Shown piece after piece: positions 13,452 through 24,724 of a stretch of DNA of 64,000 nt. The number at the start of each line of letters is the position of its first letter. The first letter of the stretch is position 1. The translations under genes and the position numbers were made by a program. The notes beneath the pieces were generated by a model. The model ran no database searches. It saw nothing but the letters and a program-made list of their open reading frames with translations, and had not been told where the DNA came from. Origin of the DNA: Antedon mediterranea. Its lineage: Eukaryota; Echinodermata; Crinoidea; Comatulida; Antedonidae. The DNA lies in NCBI RefSeq assembly GCF_964355755.1, contig NC_092677.1, positions 997,001 through 1,061,000 on the forward strand. The letters are read 5' to 3'.

Positions 13452-15254
13452 ATGATTAATCATTTGAATCTTCTTCTTTTGTATGATTACAATTTGAAGT
13501 TTAAACCAGGGGAAGATAACCAAAATGCTGATGCATTGAGTAGAGTACCTGTAGTTGAAATACCTAAAGACCCTCCTATACCAGGAGACATAATTATGTT
13601 GCTAGAAAAAATTAACAATTCACCAATCAAGAGTAAAGATGTTGTATTATGGACTCGTAGAGATCCTACATTAAGTAAAGTATATAAGTATGTGCAAATG
13701 GGATGGAAAGATAATGTGGGAAATGACTCTGATTTGTTACCATATTATAGGAGAAAGAATGAACTAAGTACAGAGAATGGTATAGTTCTTTGGGGTGCAC
13801 GTATTGTTATGCCAAGTGCAGGAAGGGAAACAATGTTGAAAAAATTACATGAAGGACATCCAGGGATTGCGAGAATGAAAGCAGTTGCACGCACATATGT
13901 TTGGTGGCCGAATATGGATAGTCAAATTGAGGAGACTGTAAAAGCTTGTACGCAATGCCAGTGTCATAAGAACTTGCCCGCAGCTGCACCGCTAAATTCG
14001 TGGCCATAGCCAGAAAAAGCATGGTCCAGGATTCACATTGACTATGCCGGTCCATTCATGAACAAAATGATTTTAGTGGTAGTGGATGCACATTCTAGTG
14101 CAGTAGCGATGGACACGAGCACTTCTCAAGCAACGATAGCAAAGTTAAGAAACATATTTGCGACTTTTGGAATCCCTGAACTGTTAGTTTCAGATAATGG
14201 ATCGAATTTTACAAGTGAGGAATTTGCAGAATTTCTCAAGCGTAACGGTATAAAACATGTTCGAACCGCACCTTATCACCCTGCGTCAAATGGACAAGCG
14301 GAACGTGCTGTAGAGACTGTAAAAGAAGGACTTAGAAAAATGGAGACTGGAAACATAGAGACAAAACTTGCTAGATTTTTATTTAACTACCGAAATACAC
14401 CCCATACAACTACAGGAGAAACACCAGCCAAGCTTATGTTCGGAAGACCCATTAAAACTCATCTACATTTGTTAATGCCAAATATTGGAGTCCAAGTGAG
14501 AAAGGGGCAGGCAGAGCAAAAACAGCGACATGATTCAAAAGCGAAAGAGCGAGTATTTAGTGTGTCAGAGAACATTTTTGTACGAGACATCGTGAAAGGT
14601 GTATGGCTACCGGGTGTAATAACAGAACAATCGGGTCCGGTTTCATATCATTTAAAGTTAAACGATGGCAGAGTTTTTAAAAGGCACGTAGACCACATTC
14701 GCAAACGAACAGATGAACCAAAGGAAAACGAGCGAGACGACGTTTTATCATATCCTTTTAGTTTGAGCAATACTAACCATGAGACAGCGAACAACGCACC
14801 TCCGATCGTAAGGCGCTCACATCGAGCAAGACATCCTCCAGACAGATACCAATAGATACATTCAGTGAGATCAGTTGTGTTTAAACATTGTTAAAGTAGT
14901 TGTTAGATAGTAGTTGATGTTTACTTGTTATTTTTTTTGGTTTAAAGGAAAAGGAAAGAGGCAATTGTTAAAGAGAAAGTAGTTAAGAGTTGTTTAAAGA
15001 TAGGTTAAGGATACACTACATTGTTATGTTTTCTTATCTAAGAAGGAAGGGATGTCATATACTGTACATTACTTGAACTGTAATTGTAACCGATTGTAAT
15101 GGTCTAACGCCCTCTATATACATAGTGTTGTGGAGAATGAATAAAGCCCCGGATGCGGGGAAGATGGAGAACGACTAAACCTCGACTCACGTGTGTTTAC
15201 TTGTTGTGCTTTTATTGTTCGGATATTTACCTTAAATGGTGTTAGTACACAACA
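13452..15254 (+). mobile_element. 3' part of a Ty3/gypsy-type LTR retrotransposon
   Basis: The first frame (13452-14009) begins with the end of RNase H (FKPGEDNQNADALSRVP). It continues into the integrase H2C2 zinc-binding region (LHEGHPG ... WWPNMD ... CTQCQ). A TAG at 14007-14009 interrupts the polyprotein. The next frame (14058-14855) holds most of the integrase core: VSDNGSNF carries the second aspartate and GQAERAVE the glutamate. HIDYAGPF, carrying the first aspartate, is readable between the frames at about 14031-14055. A GPY/F-like region follows (VWLPGVI ... GRVFKRHVDHIRKR). Gag, protease, reverse transcriptase and the 5' LTR are absent, so the copy is truncated and broken. Confidence 0.9.
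15053..15254 (+). repeat. 3' LTR of the gypsy element
   Basis: The repeat begins TGTCATATAC directly after a purine-rich tract (AGAAGGAAGGGA, 15041-15052) and ends ...CACAACA, the TG...CA form expected of an LTR. It holds AATAAA at 15140-15145 followed by a GCCCCGGATGCGGGG hairpin. No second LTR copy lies in the window. Confidence 0.72.
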
Positions 15255-16166
15255 GTTTTGTTTTTTTTTTATATAAAGAAAATTTAATTATCTATCAAAT
15301 AAGACTATTTTCAAATTATTATGGCTAAAACTTAATTAGATACAGGCAAAAAAGTGTATTTTTACTTCAGAGCCATATATATATGGCTCTGTTTTACTTG
15401 TGTGAACAGCGCCCTCAATCGTCATTTTTCCCAAAAAATACCACATTTTTATGTGGTTTCATAAACTTAGCTGGTTGTAACTTTTTAAAAGATTTGTTGT
15501 CAGTGACGTGTAACTTACATACACCTTCTACCATATACTAAGTAAGTTTCTGAGATAAAATGAAAACAATATTTGTATAGCTTGATAGTTTTCCTGAGGT
15601 TATTACATGGTGCATGCTAAAAAAGATTTTGAGTTTGTGCTAAAAATCCATCTTTTTGGTCCAGTACAAACAATCTTGTACAGTCATTCTTACACAAACA
15701 GCTTATTTTATTGGAAAGATAATCATAATATCTATCCAATAAAATATGAATTTTGTGTATTAATATCTGCTAGATTGCTTTTATTAAACCAAAAAGATGG
15801 ACTTTTAGCTCAAAATTAAAATATTTTTTTTGGTGTGTATCATGTAATAACCTTAACAAAAATATCAAGCTATCGGAATATTTTTCTCAATTTTTTTCAG
15901 AAACTGACCTAGTACGTTATAAAAGTGGTATGTAAATTACAGGTTACTGTAAAAAGTCTTTAAAACAAAGTAATAACCTGTTAAGTTCAGGAAACCAAAT
16001 AAAAATGTGGTATTTTTTGGGAAAAAATGAAGATTGAGGGCGCTGTTCACACAAGTAAAAATACACTTTTTTGCGTGTATCTAATTAAGTTTTAGCCATA
16101 ATAATTTGAAAATAGTCTTATTTGATAGATAATTAAATTTTCTTTATATATAAAAAAAAAAAACAA
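15255..16166. mobile_element. Foldback element: near-complete 0.9 kb palindrome
   Basis: The sequence from about 15257 reappears in reverse complement ending at about 16165. Matching pieces include TTAATTATCTATCAAATAAG, TTATGGCTAAAACTTAATTA, the CAGCGCCCTCAATC block and the ATACCACATTTTTATTTGG block. The centre is near 15724, where two ATTGGATAG-type arms face each other. It sits immediately after the gypsy LTR. No transposase is visible. Confidence 0.8.
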
Positions 16167-16309
16167 CTTTATATTAAATACATACCATTCTGATAAATTC
16201 ATGTGAAGTGCTTAAAATCAGCAAATATAACACATTTTAATATTATAACAAATGCTAGTGATGTTAATAAATTACAAAGTTAGTGATCATAAATAGGGAC
16301 CTCAGAGGT

Positions 16310-17335
16310 GGGTGTCACGAAACCTAAGACCACGAAAGCTAAGACCCCCTAAGACCGAAGATCACGAAAGCTAAGACCCAATACCTAAGATTACAAATTC
16401 TAAGATATACTACAGCTTAAAAACAATACTTGTTTATCCATACATAATTTTAAACACAGTAGGTTTCATTTATTACCATAAATATAATTAAATACTACCG
16501 CAAAACATAGATAAACTCACATTATTTTCGCCCGTTGAGTAAATGTATATTTTTTTCTTTACAACAAACAAACTTGACGGGTTGTTTGTTGGTATATATT
16601 TACTCCATTGTGTTGGTTCAGAGGATGTTTTTCTTACGCACCTGCCTTTCTTGTATTTTGACTCCAAATTTGTTGACTAACTTTATCCTGAATACCACAC
16701 TTTAAAATTAGGATTTATAAGTACTTTCAGACGGAGAAACACATAAAAACAAATAAATAAATCCTTTAAATTGATGATTTTACAGACATGTTTCTTTGTA
16801 TACTGTAACTGTAATGGAGCGCCAAAAGAGCAACAATAATAGTACAAGTATAAAAACAGAAAGAAAACGAAACAAATCATGATTTTTAAATTAAAATTGA
16901 TTTGCCAGTATTTATTTCTTCATGATTTCATGATTATACTATTATCATTACAATTTTAATTTTACATTGTTCCATCCACACTGTAGATGGACTCCACAGA
17001 GTTTTCAGCCCTCTATATAATTTTTGCTCTTTTGACGTTCCATAGAAACAAAAACATTGAACATGGTAGGCCTACTGCCACTGTACTGTAGGCTAGTCAT
17101 GCGAAATTCGCAAACAGTTTGTGTGCGAGAAAAACGTCTGTAAAATCATGAATTTAAAAATGTATTTGTTACTTTTTATGTGATTCTTTTTCATAAAAGT
17201 GCCAATTCTAAGGTGTGGTATTCAGAATAAATGTTGGGAGTTAAAATACAAGGCAGGTGCGAAAGATAAATATTTGTAATCTTAGGTCTGGGGGGGGGGG
17301 TCTTAGCTTTCGTGGTCTTAGGTTTCGTGACACCC
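16310..17335. mobile_element. Inverted-repeat DNA element with 10-base target duplication
   Basis: The ends are GGGTGTCACGAAACCTAAGA and its reverse complement, matching for about 37 bases. CCTCAGAGGT is duplicated on both sides (16300-16309 and 17336-17345). Interior segments, such as the GCACCTGCCT and GAATACCACACTT blocks, are also inverted relative to each other. A 9-11 base duplication with long terminal repeats is typical of Mutator-like elements. I see no transposase, so the class is only inferred. Confidence 0.82.
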
Positions 17336-17345
17336 CCTCAGAGGT

Positions 17346-17937
17346 CCCTTAAAAGTTCCCTTAACTTGGTTGTGCTGACGATTCTGTATGTGTGCGAGTA
17401 CTATGCCTACTTGTAGATGGCCCCAGTGTAGGCTAGGTAGAGACTGTTGGTCTGCCCACTGTTTTGTGGAAGATGGCTTCCCATTTCGTTGTATTAATAG
17501 AAATTAGCCCCATTCTAGTAGGCTAGGTAGAGGTGCTAGGGCCGCTGTTGGTCTGCCCAGTAACCAGCCTAGAGGATGCATATGCCTCAATACAGACAGG
17601 TTTAGGCCTACACAGAATGTTGGTTTGTTAGTAGGCTAAACCTATTTTTCTTAATCCTCATACAAATTAGTCTGGGTTTAATATTCATTTACTTGTTTTT
17701 GTTTTGACTGCCATTTTCTTTTTATTGATCATCATCGTCCATACACTTTTTTCTTCATCCTCCCCGTCCCCCCAACCCCTTACTCTTTTTTTAAAATATG
17801 CAAATTAGTTTTAGAGAGGAAAGTGATTGGACCATAGGGGAATTAAATCCTCTGTTATTGGACAATGGGACAACTCATGAATATTTATGATTATTTTTAC
17901 CCTTAAGTTTTACCCTTACATTAAGTGTTTTCCTTAG
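17346..17937. other. No gene recognised
   Basis: Mixed sequence with several AGGCCTA/TAGGCTA words and no coding or structured feature I can support. Confidence 0.4.
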
Positions 17938-18845
17938 GTAAGTGAATGTCAGCAAAACTAATTACGTTGTTTTTAGAACTAGCCAAAAGAACTTTGACAA
18001 AAACCAGTTTAAAATAAAAATGAATAATGTGTTATTACATAGAAAAGAAAATGTGACATTTCTAGGTGTAATGTTAAACGAAAATCTTAACTGGAAACAT
18101 CACATACAGCTTATTAGGAAAAAAATGTCTAGGGCAATTGGTATACTTTTAAAAGTAAGAGAATTCTTTCCTCATAAAGTCCGTATTAGTCTTTATAACA
18201 CCTTAGTATTACCTCACCTTCAGTATGGTAACTTAATATGGGGAAATACATACAAGAGCACGTTAGAAGTAATACTAAAACTCCAAAAGAGAGCTGTAAA
18301 ATGCATTACCTTCTCTAAATCCAGACAAGCCTCAGAGCCACTGTTTAAGAAACTAAAAATATTAAACGTTTATGATATTTACAAAGTAAACGTCATAGGA
18401 TTTATGGCAAACGTAAAATTCAATGAATTACCACATCACATTTTAAATATTTTTAATTACTGTGACAGTATTAGGCCTACTCATAACCTCAGAACAGAAA
18501 CTGAATTCGAAATTCCCTTCACAAGACTAACTTGCAGTCAACAGTTTATACACATATATGGACCAAAATTGTGGAAAGAATTCACTTGTAATGGTGGTAA
18601 TAAACCGGTTATCTTAAAGAAACAAAATAAATGTATAAAAAAACAGGTTAAAAAATACTTTTTATCACTATATGCTGATTAACAACACCTTTGTTTATTT
18701 AAGTTCTATATACTTGTTCTTATGTAAAAGGGTCCTACAAAAAAACGAAGCTATAGCTTTTTTATGCAGGATCCCTGTTCTCAGTTGTACTGTAATTATG
18801 ATGTACTGTAATTGATGACTAAATAAATGTGGAATAAAATCCCTT
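17938..18845 (+). mobile_element. 5'-truncated LINE, C-terminal reverse transcriptase fragment
   Basis: The open frame 17942-18682 (246 codons) encodes the part of a LINE protein after the catalytic loop. It has VTFLGVMLNENLNWKHHI, VLPHLQYGNLIWGN, LQKRAVKCIT and a FIHIYGPKLWKEF terminal pattern. This is the usual C-terminus of CR1/Jockey-type elements. The frame is open throughout, so the insertion may be fairly young. The A-rich TAAATAAATGTGGAATAAAA near 18821-18840 marks the 3' end. Confidence 0.85.
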
Positions 18846-18965
18846 AACTCAATTGTGAATACCCCTTAAGTGTTTCTCTTTGTTAAGGGAATTCTTAAAT
18901 TTTAAGGGTAAGTATTTCCCTTAGCCTAAGTGAGATTGGTGAATACGGCCATCTGGACTATAATA

Positions 18966-19032
18966 GAGATATCTTAGTTTTAAACTAAGATATCTTCGAT
19001 ATCTTAGTTTTAAACTAAGATATCTTCGATAT
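18966..19032. repeat. Two tandem palindromic units
   Basis: The unit GATATCTTAGTTTTAAACTA plus AGATATCTTC occurs twice in a row. Each unit is nearly its own reverse complement. I see no known role. Confidence 0.75.
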
Positions 19033-19387
19033 CTTTTTTTCCGAATAAATGACAGCTTGGCGCGCCATACGCGACTCATAATACTATCTCTTTGATGTGA
19101 CCTACATAATAATAATGTCAGAGAGGGCGGAAAACACGGGTGGTAGTAGGTCAGAGCTATATATATTCCTATGTAGAATATGGAGTTGAATCTTTTGTTT
19201 TAAAAATGTATATGGTGGCGCGCGTATGTATGCCTATAAGAAGAACACGTGGCGAACTTTCTATTGTTTATTCTTTTAATATTTTAGTTAGGCAGAGGAG
19301 CACCGGTTAGCGTTACGTTACTATGGAAGCCCGTTCGGGCCACAAAAAAAGCTATATTTTAAAAGCTGTTATCTGGCTTTTTTTATT

Positions 19388-19582
19388 AAGTGGCGGCCAC
19401 CAGATAATTAGGTGGCGGCCGCCAGATAATTAAGTGGCGGCTGCCAGATAATTAAGTGGCGGCCGCCAGATAATTAAGTGGCGGCCGTCAGATAATAAAG
19501 TGGCGGCCGCCAGATAATAAAGTGGCGGCCGCCAGATAATTAAATGGCGGCCGCCAGATAATTAAGTGGCGGCCGCCAGAAA
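19388..19582. repeat. GC-rich 22-base tandem repeat, about nine copies
   Basis: The unit is AGTGGCGGCCGCCAGATAATTA with few changes between copies. Each unit contains the palindrome GGCGGCCGCC, so most copies carry a NotI-type octamer. This stands out from the AT-rich surroundings. Confidence 0.9.
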
Positions 19583-19897
19583 ATATAGTTATAATATATA
19601 TATAATAATAAATCATAGTACTATTTCATTAAAATAATATGTTCGTATTCGGCGTAGTAATATTGTCAGAAATTGTTGTCTCTGATTGGTCGAATAAGTT
19701 TTGTGCTGTGTTGTTACGACGGAAAATCAGATATTCCCCAACAATTAATGACTTTAAATCTTTTTAAATTTTTTTTTCTTCATAATTCATAATTTTAAAA
19801 GCAACATTTAATCTTTCATTAACTATTTAAACGAATGCGTGAGTTGATCTGAATCATAAGGCGATGGATTATTCACTCACTGTCGCTTGTCATTGAT
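19583..19897. other. Non-coding; includes half of a split MITE
   Basis: The piece around 19859-19895 (GGCGATGGATTATT ... GTCGCTTGTCATTGATCA) resembles the middle of the small inverted-repeat element at 46141-46305. Its other end appears at about 21516-21552, on the far side of the LINE. Confidence 0.5.
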
Positions 19898-21535
19898 CAT
19901 TTTTTTTTTTTTTTATTCAATTTCCAGGTAACATACAAAAATCATAAACAAGGTACGGCATCATTCAATAAAACAGAACAAAAGTACTATCAGCACCTGC
20001 GGGTAACCAAAAGTGGATCAGTTCAAAAGAACTACACTGTCGAGTGGCTTTCCCAACTAATAGTACGAAAAACGCAATAGACATAAAAACACAGAGATAG
20101 TCTAGATGAATTCGATATCAGTAATACATTTTTTCAAATCCCTTCTAAACCCCACAAAGTTAAACAGGACTTTGTTACGAACTTCATGCGGGATACATTT
20201 CCATATTCGAGGGAAATTAACAAACAGGGAGTATTTAAATGCATTAGTTCTAGCATACATGTGTATGAACCATATCTGGCAAATTTAGCGTCTTAAGCCT
20301 GTCAGTGAAATCGCCTTCAACACACAATTTAGTAACCCGTCTTAATGACTTGTTAATAGCTATATTATGTTGTTTTTGATGTGGATCCCACACAAGAGCA
20401 CCATATCCAATAACAGGTCGACATAGTGAATTAAAAAGTCGTAGTAAAATTTCGGTGTCATTGAAACCTACAAACCGTTTGATAAACCCAAGCATTCTCA
20501 TAGATTTCATCGATACATCATTAACGTGAGCAGACCATTTTAAATCACGTGAGAAGTTAATACCAAGATATGTATGTGAATTAACAGCTTTAAGGGGATT
20601 GGATTCGATTGTATAAATAAAATGAGGGATATAATTACGTTTCCTAGTTATGTGCATGACTTTACACTTCTTTGCATTTAATTTCATTTTATTATCCTCA
20701 CACCATTTGGAAATTTTACAAAGATCCTGTTGTAAGGTAAGTGCATCATGACGACTGAATACAGGTTTATAAATTACTGTATCATATCTGCATACTGCTT
20801 CATAACAGAAGAGGTATTTAGAGGTAGGTCATAAACAAAGAGATTGAATAGAAGCGGGCCTAACACTGATCTCCGAGGAACACCCGAGCCCACTCTATCC
20901 CAATCAGAATGCTCCTTATTAAGAACAACACGTTGGAATCTGTCACTGAGAAAAAGGAGTGAAGACACTTTAGGAGAGATCCACATACTCCCATTTTGTG
21001 CAGTTTCTTGATTACTAAATCATGGGGAACACGGTCAAAGGCCTTCTTCCAATCAAGGAATATTGCATCAATTACAGGAGGTTGTCTAACATCCATTGTT
21101 TGTGACCAACCATGATATAACGCTGAGGCCTGTGTAATACACGATCTACCTGGATAAAACCCGTGTTGCATGGGACTTATAAATCCAAAAAATTGAAGAT
21201 GAAAAAGAATGTTATCTGCTATAATACGTTCAAAAACCTTACCTATAATAGAACATAGCGATATGGGTCGATAATTATTAACATCATTACGATTACCTGA
21301 CTTAAAAATAGGAGTGACATTCGCGAGTTTCCAATCTTTTGGTACAAAGCCATCCGTTAAGAACTTGTTAAACATTTTGCACAACACTGGGGCAATAATT
21401 GGAGCTGACATGGATAATATTTTAGGTGTAATCCCGTCAGGTTCAGGGGATTTGTTGGGTTTCAAGGACAATAGAGCCTCGAAAATAGTTTTTTCAGTAA
21501 TATTAATACGCTTACGTCCTTGCGTTGCGTCCTAG
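19898..21535 (-). mobile_element. CR1/Jockey-like LINE fragment, nested in a MITE
   Basis: The minus-strand frame 21471-20860 has reverse transcriptase motifs KSPEPDGITPKIL, VTPIFKSGNRNDVNNYRPIS and IFLDWKKAFDRVPH. The next (20986-20774) has GVPRRSVLGPLLFNLFVYDL and a catalytic loop reading YADM rather than YADD. The third (20687-20250) has the C-terminal KCKVMHITRKR, SHTYLGINFSRDLKW and RPVIGYGALVWDP. Frame shifts separate them. A T-rich run at 19898-19917 is the poly-A tail read backwards. The flanks are halves of an AACCAAGCTT-ended MITE. Confidence 0.85.
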
Positions 21536-22029
21536 TGGGAACCAAGCTTACAGATTATACCATATTCATCCATATATTACCTACTTCATTATGTTATTAA
21601 ATTCCCTGTCAATTAATTTTCGTTAAAGAAAATAATTTGCATATTTTGTATAATAATAATGTACTTAGCGCACGCGCGCGCAATTATTCTTTGCTGCAAG
21701 AAGTCGGACCGCAAACTTCTGTCTTTATTCACCGTCAAATATGGAATTACATTTTGAAACATATAAAAAAAAACAATTTTATTGCTCCTATACTTTATAT
21801 GCATTACTGGAGAAAATTTGACTTGACACATTTTGATATCACGTGACTTTAACCCAATGTCGGAACTCTTTATATTATGGCTCTGGTTTTATCCACCCCT
21901 CCGCCCTCTATCATCTCAATCTTCCTCCTACAGTCCGTTCTCTTAAACAACCACTATTTAATTGAAAAAACCTCCTATTATTTTCTGAATAATCTTTTCA
22001 CGCTGTCGCCCTCTATTTTGCCTTTCGCG
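21536..22029. other. Upstream region of gene B
   Basis: No coding exon. The first bases are the right end of the split MITE (CTAGTGGGAACCAAGCTT). The stretch from about 21860 contains CGCCCTCT words also found just before the leader exon of gene D, so promoter sequence is likely here. I cannot locate a TATA box or start site with confidence. Confidence 0.4.
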
Positions 22030-22081
22030 TTTTAGTTATTAGCAATTCAGTCAGACTGAAATGAACAGCGATACAATAAAA
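22030..22081 (+). other. Probable non-coding leader exon of gene B (5' boundary unknown)
   Basis: The segment ends ...ACAATAAAA|gtaagt. Genes C and D have similarly placed segments ending CATACAAAAA|gtaagt (32421) and CTACACAAAA|gtaagt (39316). In all three the coding exon 2 starts with an acceptor only 6-7 bases before the ATG, which requires an upstream exon. The pairing is an inference. Confidence 0.5.
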
Positions 22082-23221
22082 GTAAGTTTTTCAGAATTGA
22101 TTTTTTGTTAGACATACAATGTTTATTATTATTATCTAATCTGAATAATAATACGGTAATAGAGCAACTAATTATAATAATTGGACAGGCCTTCGTTAAA
22201 AAAGGCCGTAGGTCTAAAGCCGTATGCCGGTATATAGCCTATACAGTACGGTCCGAGAAAAATGTATTGCAATGAATCACGAAGTCATTTTTAAAACCTA
22301 CAAAATAACCTATTCAAAGTCTGATTTTAAATTCTTCATTTTTCATGTTTTTGAGAGACAATACATATTTAAAGTGACATATAGAACTTGTAAAAAAAAA
22401 GTAAAAACAGTTAGTCAATCACATCTGCCAATTTTTTCATTGGATTGGATAACCTCTACCATTAGTTATGGGATGCACTTTATTGTGACATCGACACCAA
22501 ACCATTCAAAATGCTATAAAAAAATCTAACTTATTGCTAACCTTCTTAAAGATGTACGGTGATCACATAATAGTATTACAAATACATTACAAATATATTA
22601 TGGAAGCTGATGAAATGTAGATACATCCATGTAAATTGTAGTGATATCATTGGCCACCTGAAGTGTCTAAAAGTAGGATTTATTTCTCTTTATCAAATTT
22701 ATGAGACGCATCTCACTTATTTGTGTCTGATTTTCTCAAATTTTCAAGCAATTATCATTCATTCGCATGTGTTACCACAATTTTCATTTTGGTAATGTCA
22801 TCATGTCTGAAAATGTAAATACTTTGGCTCGCGTATATCTAACATCAGTTATAGCTCAGCTCTTCAAAATGAAAGGTGACTCTCATGTTTATAGGTAATA
22901 ATAGGTATGATGTTGATGTAAAACTTTGGCCTATAGGTTGTTGTGACCTCATCATATGGCTGAATTAAAGCAATAGGATTTTTTTCTTTTTTGTTGTGGT
23001 TCATCTCATTCTAAAGAGCGCGCCCCTTATTTCTTTAATTGCACGATTTTCTTCCAAATTGTAATATGTTCTTACTCAGGCAATTTTCTTTCGTAGTTAA
23101 TCTTTGTTTAATTTAGGTTTCGTCATCATTCTATTCTATTTTGTATGACACTCTACCAAGAACAGAGCGCCTAACAATATTTAAACTACTAAATAAAAAG
23201 AAAAGTCTTATGGGCCGGGTA

Positions 23222-24420
23222 GCGATTTTTTTTTTCGTACATAAGTTGGGGACCCCATCATGAAACGTCACAAAATAAACATGAATAATTCATCAGTTAA
23301 ATTTTCTTGTTCCGTGTGCACCCAAGCGTATAGCAACAAGAAGTGATTACACAAGTGCGGTACGATTCTAGGCCTATCTCCGCTGATTTCATAATAGAAT
23401 AGCGGAGTTTTGTGTGGATTGTCGAAATAATCAGCCTTTAGTTTATGGTGTTTTTAATATAGTTTATTACTAAAGAATTACGTGTTAAAATTATAGTTTC
23501 TATTGATACTATTAGGCCTAATTACTAGTCTCTAAACCCCTGTATATTCTAGTAGTAGTAGCTGTGTGGGTGTGTGTGACTTGTGTCTTTGGGCTATGTC
23601 CAATTACTACTTAGTTTAATGTTTTGCCTAGCTGTCGATTAGCCTCGACATATTTTGCATAGTGGACGTGTGTGTGAAGAAGAGTGCGCAAAGGCAATCA
23701 CGTGAATTGACCTAGAATCCTAGGCCTATTATTGTAGAAAGAATCGTATCGCAGTTGTTGTTCCGTGTGCACCCAAGCGTTCTTGGACATAGCCCAAAGA
23801 AAGCTTAGACCCACAAGAATAAAGAATGTGTATAATTTGTGTACTGTATTTTTTTAATTCTGCTATCAATTATCAAACAATATGCAATGTACTCAAAGGA
23901 ACTTTAAAAATGCGCGTATATGAACACATGAGATGGGAAGATTTGACCCACGAGAATAAAAAATGTATTTTTGTGTAATGTTTATTGTTTAATTTTGCTG
24001 ACTTATTACTCGGATTGTGTCATACCAAAGATAGTGTAACTATCTTTGGTCATACCTAACACACACACACGTCACACACATCCACACAGCTACTACTAGA
24101 ATAGACATGGGTTTAGAGACTAATAATTAGGCCTAATAGTATTAATAGAAACTATAATTTTAACACGTAATTCTTTAGTAATAAATTATATTAAAAACAC
24201 CATAAACTAAAGGCCGATTATTTCGACAATCCACACAAAACGCCGCTATTCTTCAACAGCGGAGATAGGCCTAGAATCGTACCGCACTTGTGTAATCACT
24301 TCTTGTTGCTATACGCTTGGGTGCACACGGAACAAGAAAATTTAACTGATGAATTATTCATGTTTATTTTGTGACGTTTCATGAGGGGGTCCCCAACTTA
24401 TGTACGAAAAAAAAAATCTC
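23222..24420. mobile_element. 1.2 kb foldback transposon in the first intron of gene B
   Basis: The ends GCGATTTTTTTTTTCGTACA and the reverse complement of TGTACGAAAAAAAAAATCTC are inverted, and the similarity continues inward for about 370 bases on each side. The arms share GTGTGCACCCAAGCG and CTATTAGGCCTAATTA-type blocks. GGCCGGGTA is duplicated at 23213-23221 and 24421-24429. The 9-base duplication suggests a Mutator-like class. No protein is encoded. Confidence 0.85.
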
Positions 24421-24724
24421 GGCCGGGTACGTTTAAATAGAGGCGCCGAATTGGTTTCTCGTAAATTAACATAGAGCAATGTTTCAGATGCACGGAGTGG
24501 TGACAGAAAAAGCGTTATAAAAATTAGTTAAAATTCTTGATATTGAATGACACTACTTAATTATTTATCTTACACACATAATAATTCTGCTGAATGAGAT
24601 TACCGCGGCAGGTTTACGTATAGAAATGTTACGGTACCGTGTGCATGATGTAGGCCTATAATGTAGGTCTAATGAGTTCCAATGACTGAAACATTATTTA
24701 TGTTGTCCGTTGGTTTCTCTACAG

